From an uncultured Clostridia bacterium (GTDB lineage: Bacteria > Bacillota > Clostridia > Christensenellales > Borkfalkiaceae), in assembly GCA_947626575.1 (NCBI GenBank), contig CANQSR010000008.1, positions 1 through 64,000 on the forward strand: a stretch of DNA of 64,000 bases, written 5' to 3'. How positions within the stretch are numbered: the first letter of the stretch is position 1; each line of letters opens with the position of its first letter. Position numbers and translations under genes: made by a program. This document shows positions 63,969-64,000 of this stretch, piece by piece. The notes under the pieces were generated by a model that did no database searches, was not told the origin of the DNA, and saw only the letters and a program-made list of their open reading frames with translations.

Positions 63969-64000
63969 ATGCAGAAAAAAACCGTAAATGTGGGCGGCGT
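63969..64000 (+). CDS. Start of an unidentified gene (runs off the right edge)
   Basis: Ten codons, MQKKTVNVGG, start 22 bases after nrdR. The sequence is too short to identify; the pattern VNVGG loosely fits IspG-like starts, but nothing else supports that. Confidence 0.4.
   Translation, partial: MQKKTVNVGG

Overview
The window looks like a chromosome segment of a spore-forming, low-redundancy Clostridia-type Firmicute, probably an uncultured gut lineage. The evidence is spoIVA, consensus sigma-A promoters (TTGACA, 17 bp, TATAAT), GGAGG ribosome sites, a lysine riboswitch, InlB-type repeat lipoproteins, and compact ATGA-coupled operons of GC-rich genes. TGA ends many genes, so the code is the standard bacterial one.

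1-6.2 kb is the right end of an integrated mobile element. A phage-type control region (XRE repressor, three operator-like sites, a perfect promoter) faces a minus-strand operon of secreted and membrane-anchored proteins that leaves the window on the left. A tyrosine recombinase lies on the right, next to a tRNA 3'-end fragment that looks like an attachment site. The surface operon is the least explained gene set here.

6.2-13 kb is accessory: a DUF6339-like gene with an overlapping small ORF, a sigma-like protein typical of mobile elements, an HNH protein with a membrane anchor, a collagen-like/InlB-repeat/GLUG lipoprotein, repeated hairpin elements, and a striking structured RNA candidate (9635-9860) with its own promoter and terminator.

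13-18.4 kb holds an InlB-repeat lipoprotein gene interrupted by one TGA codon, a GH127 beta-L-arabinofuranosidase, and a tRNA-Thr whose 3' end and terminator are partly duplicated.

18.4-21.5 kb is the riboswitch-controlled asd-dapA-dapB operon. 21.5-28.6 kb has a polytopic membrane protein, a methyltransferase, Hsp33, a TPR protein, a hypothetical protein and spoIVA. About 700 bp of interspersed repeats follow.

29.3-33.6 kb is a MarR-led redox operon (flavodoxin, FMN reductase, small monooxygenase, amidohydrolase, lipoprotein-flavodoxin fusion). 33.7-34.7 kb is an MscS channel.

34.8-49.2 kb is a plant-glycan region: L-ribulokinase-like FGGY kinase, araD, araA, GH36, a UDP-sugar pyrophosphorylase, GH51 arabinofuranosidase and GH2 beta-galactosidase, with a secreted MBL-fold protein, recX and birA in between. 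Together with GH127 this would release and catabolise arabinose and galactose from arabinan or arabinogalactan oligosaccharides.

49.2-64 kb is housekeeping: nnr, nadD-yqeK, rsfS, a DeoC-like protein, secA, prfB (without the usual frameshift), tsaD, a CopZ-like chaperone, a DtxR/MntR-type regulator, a VanZ/Ig-like membrane protein, a flavin reductase-like protein and nrdR.
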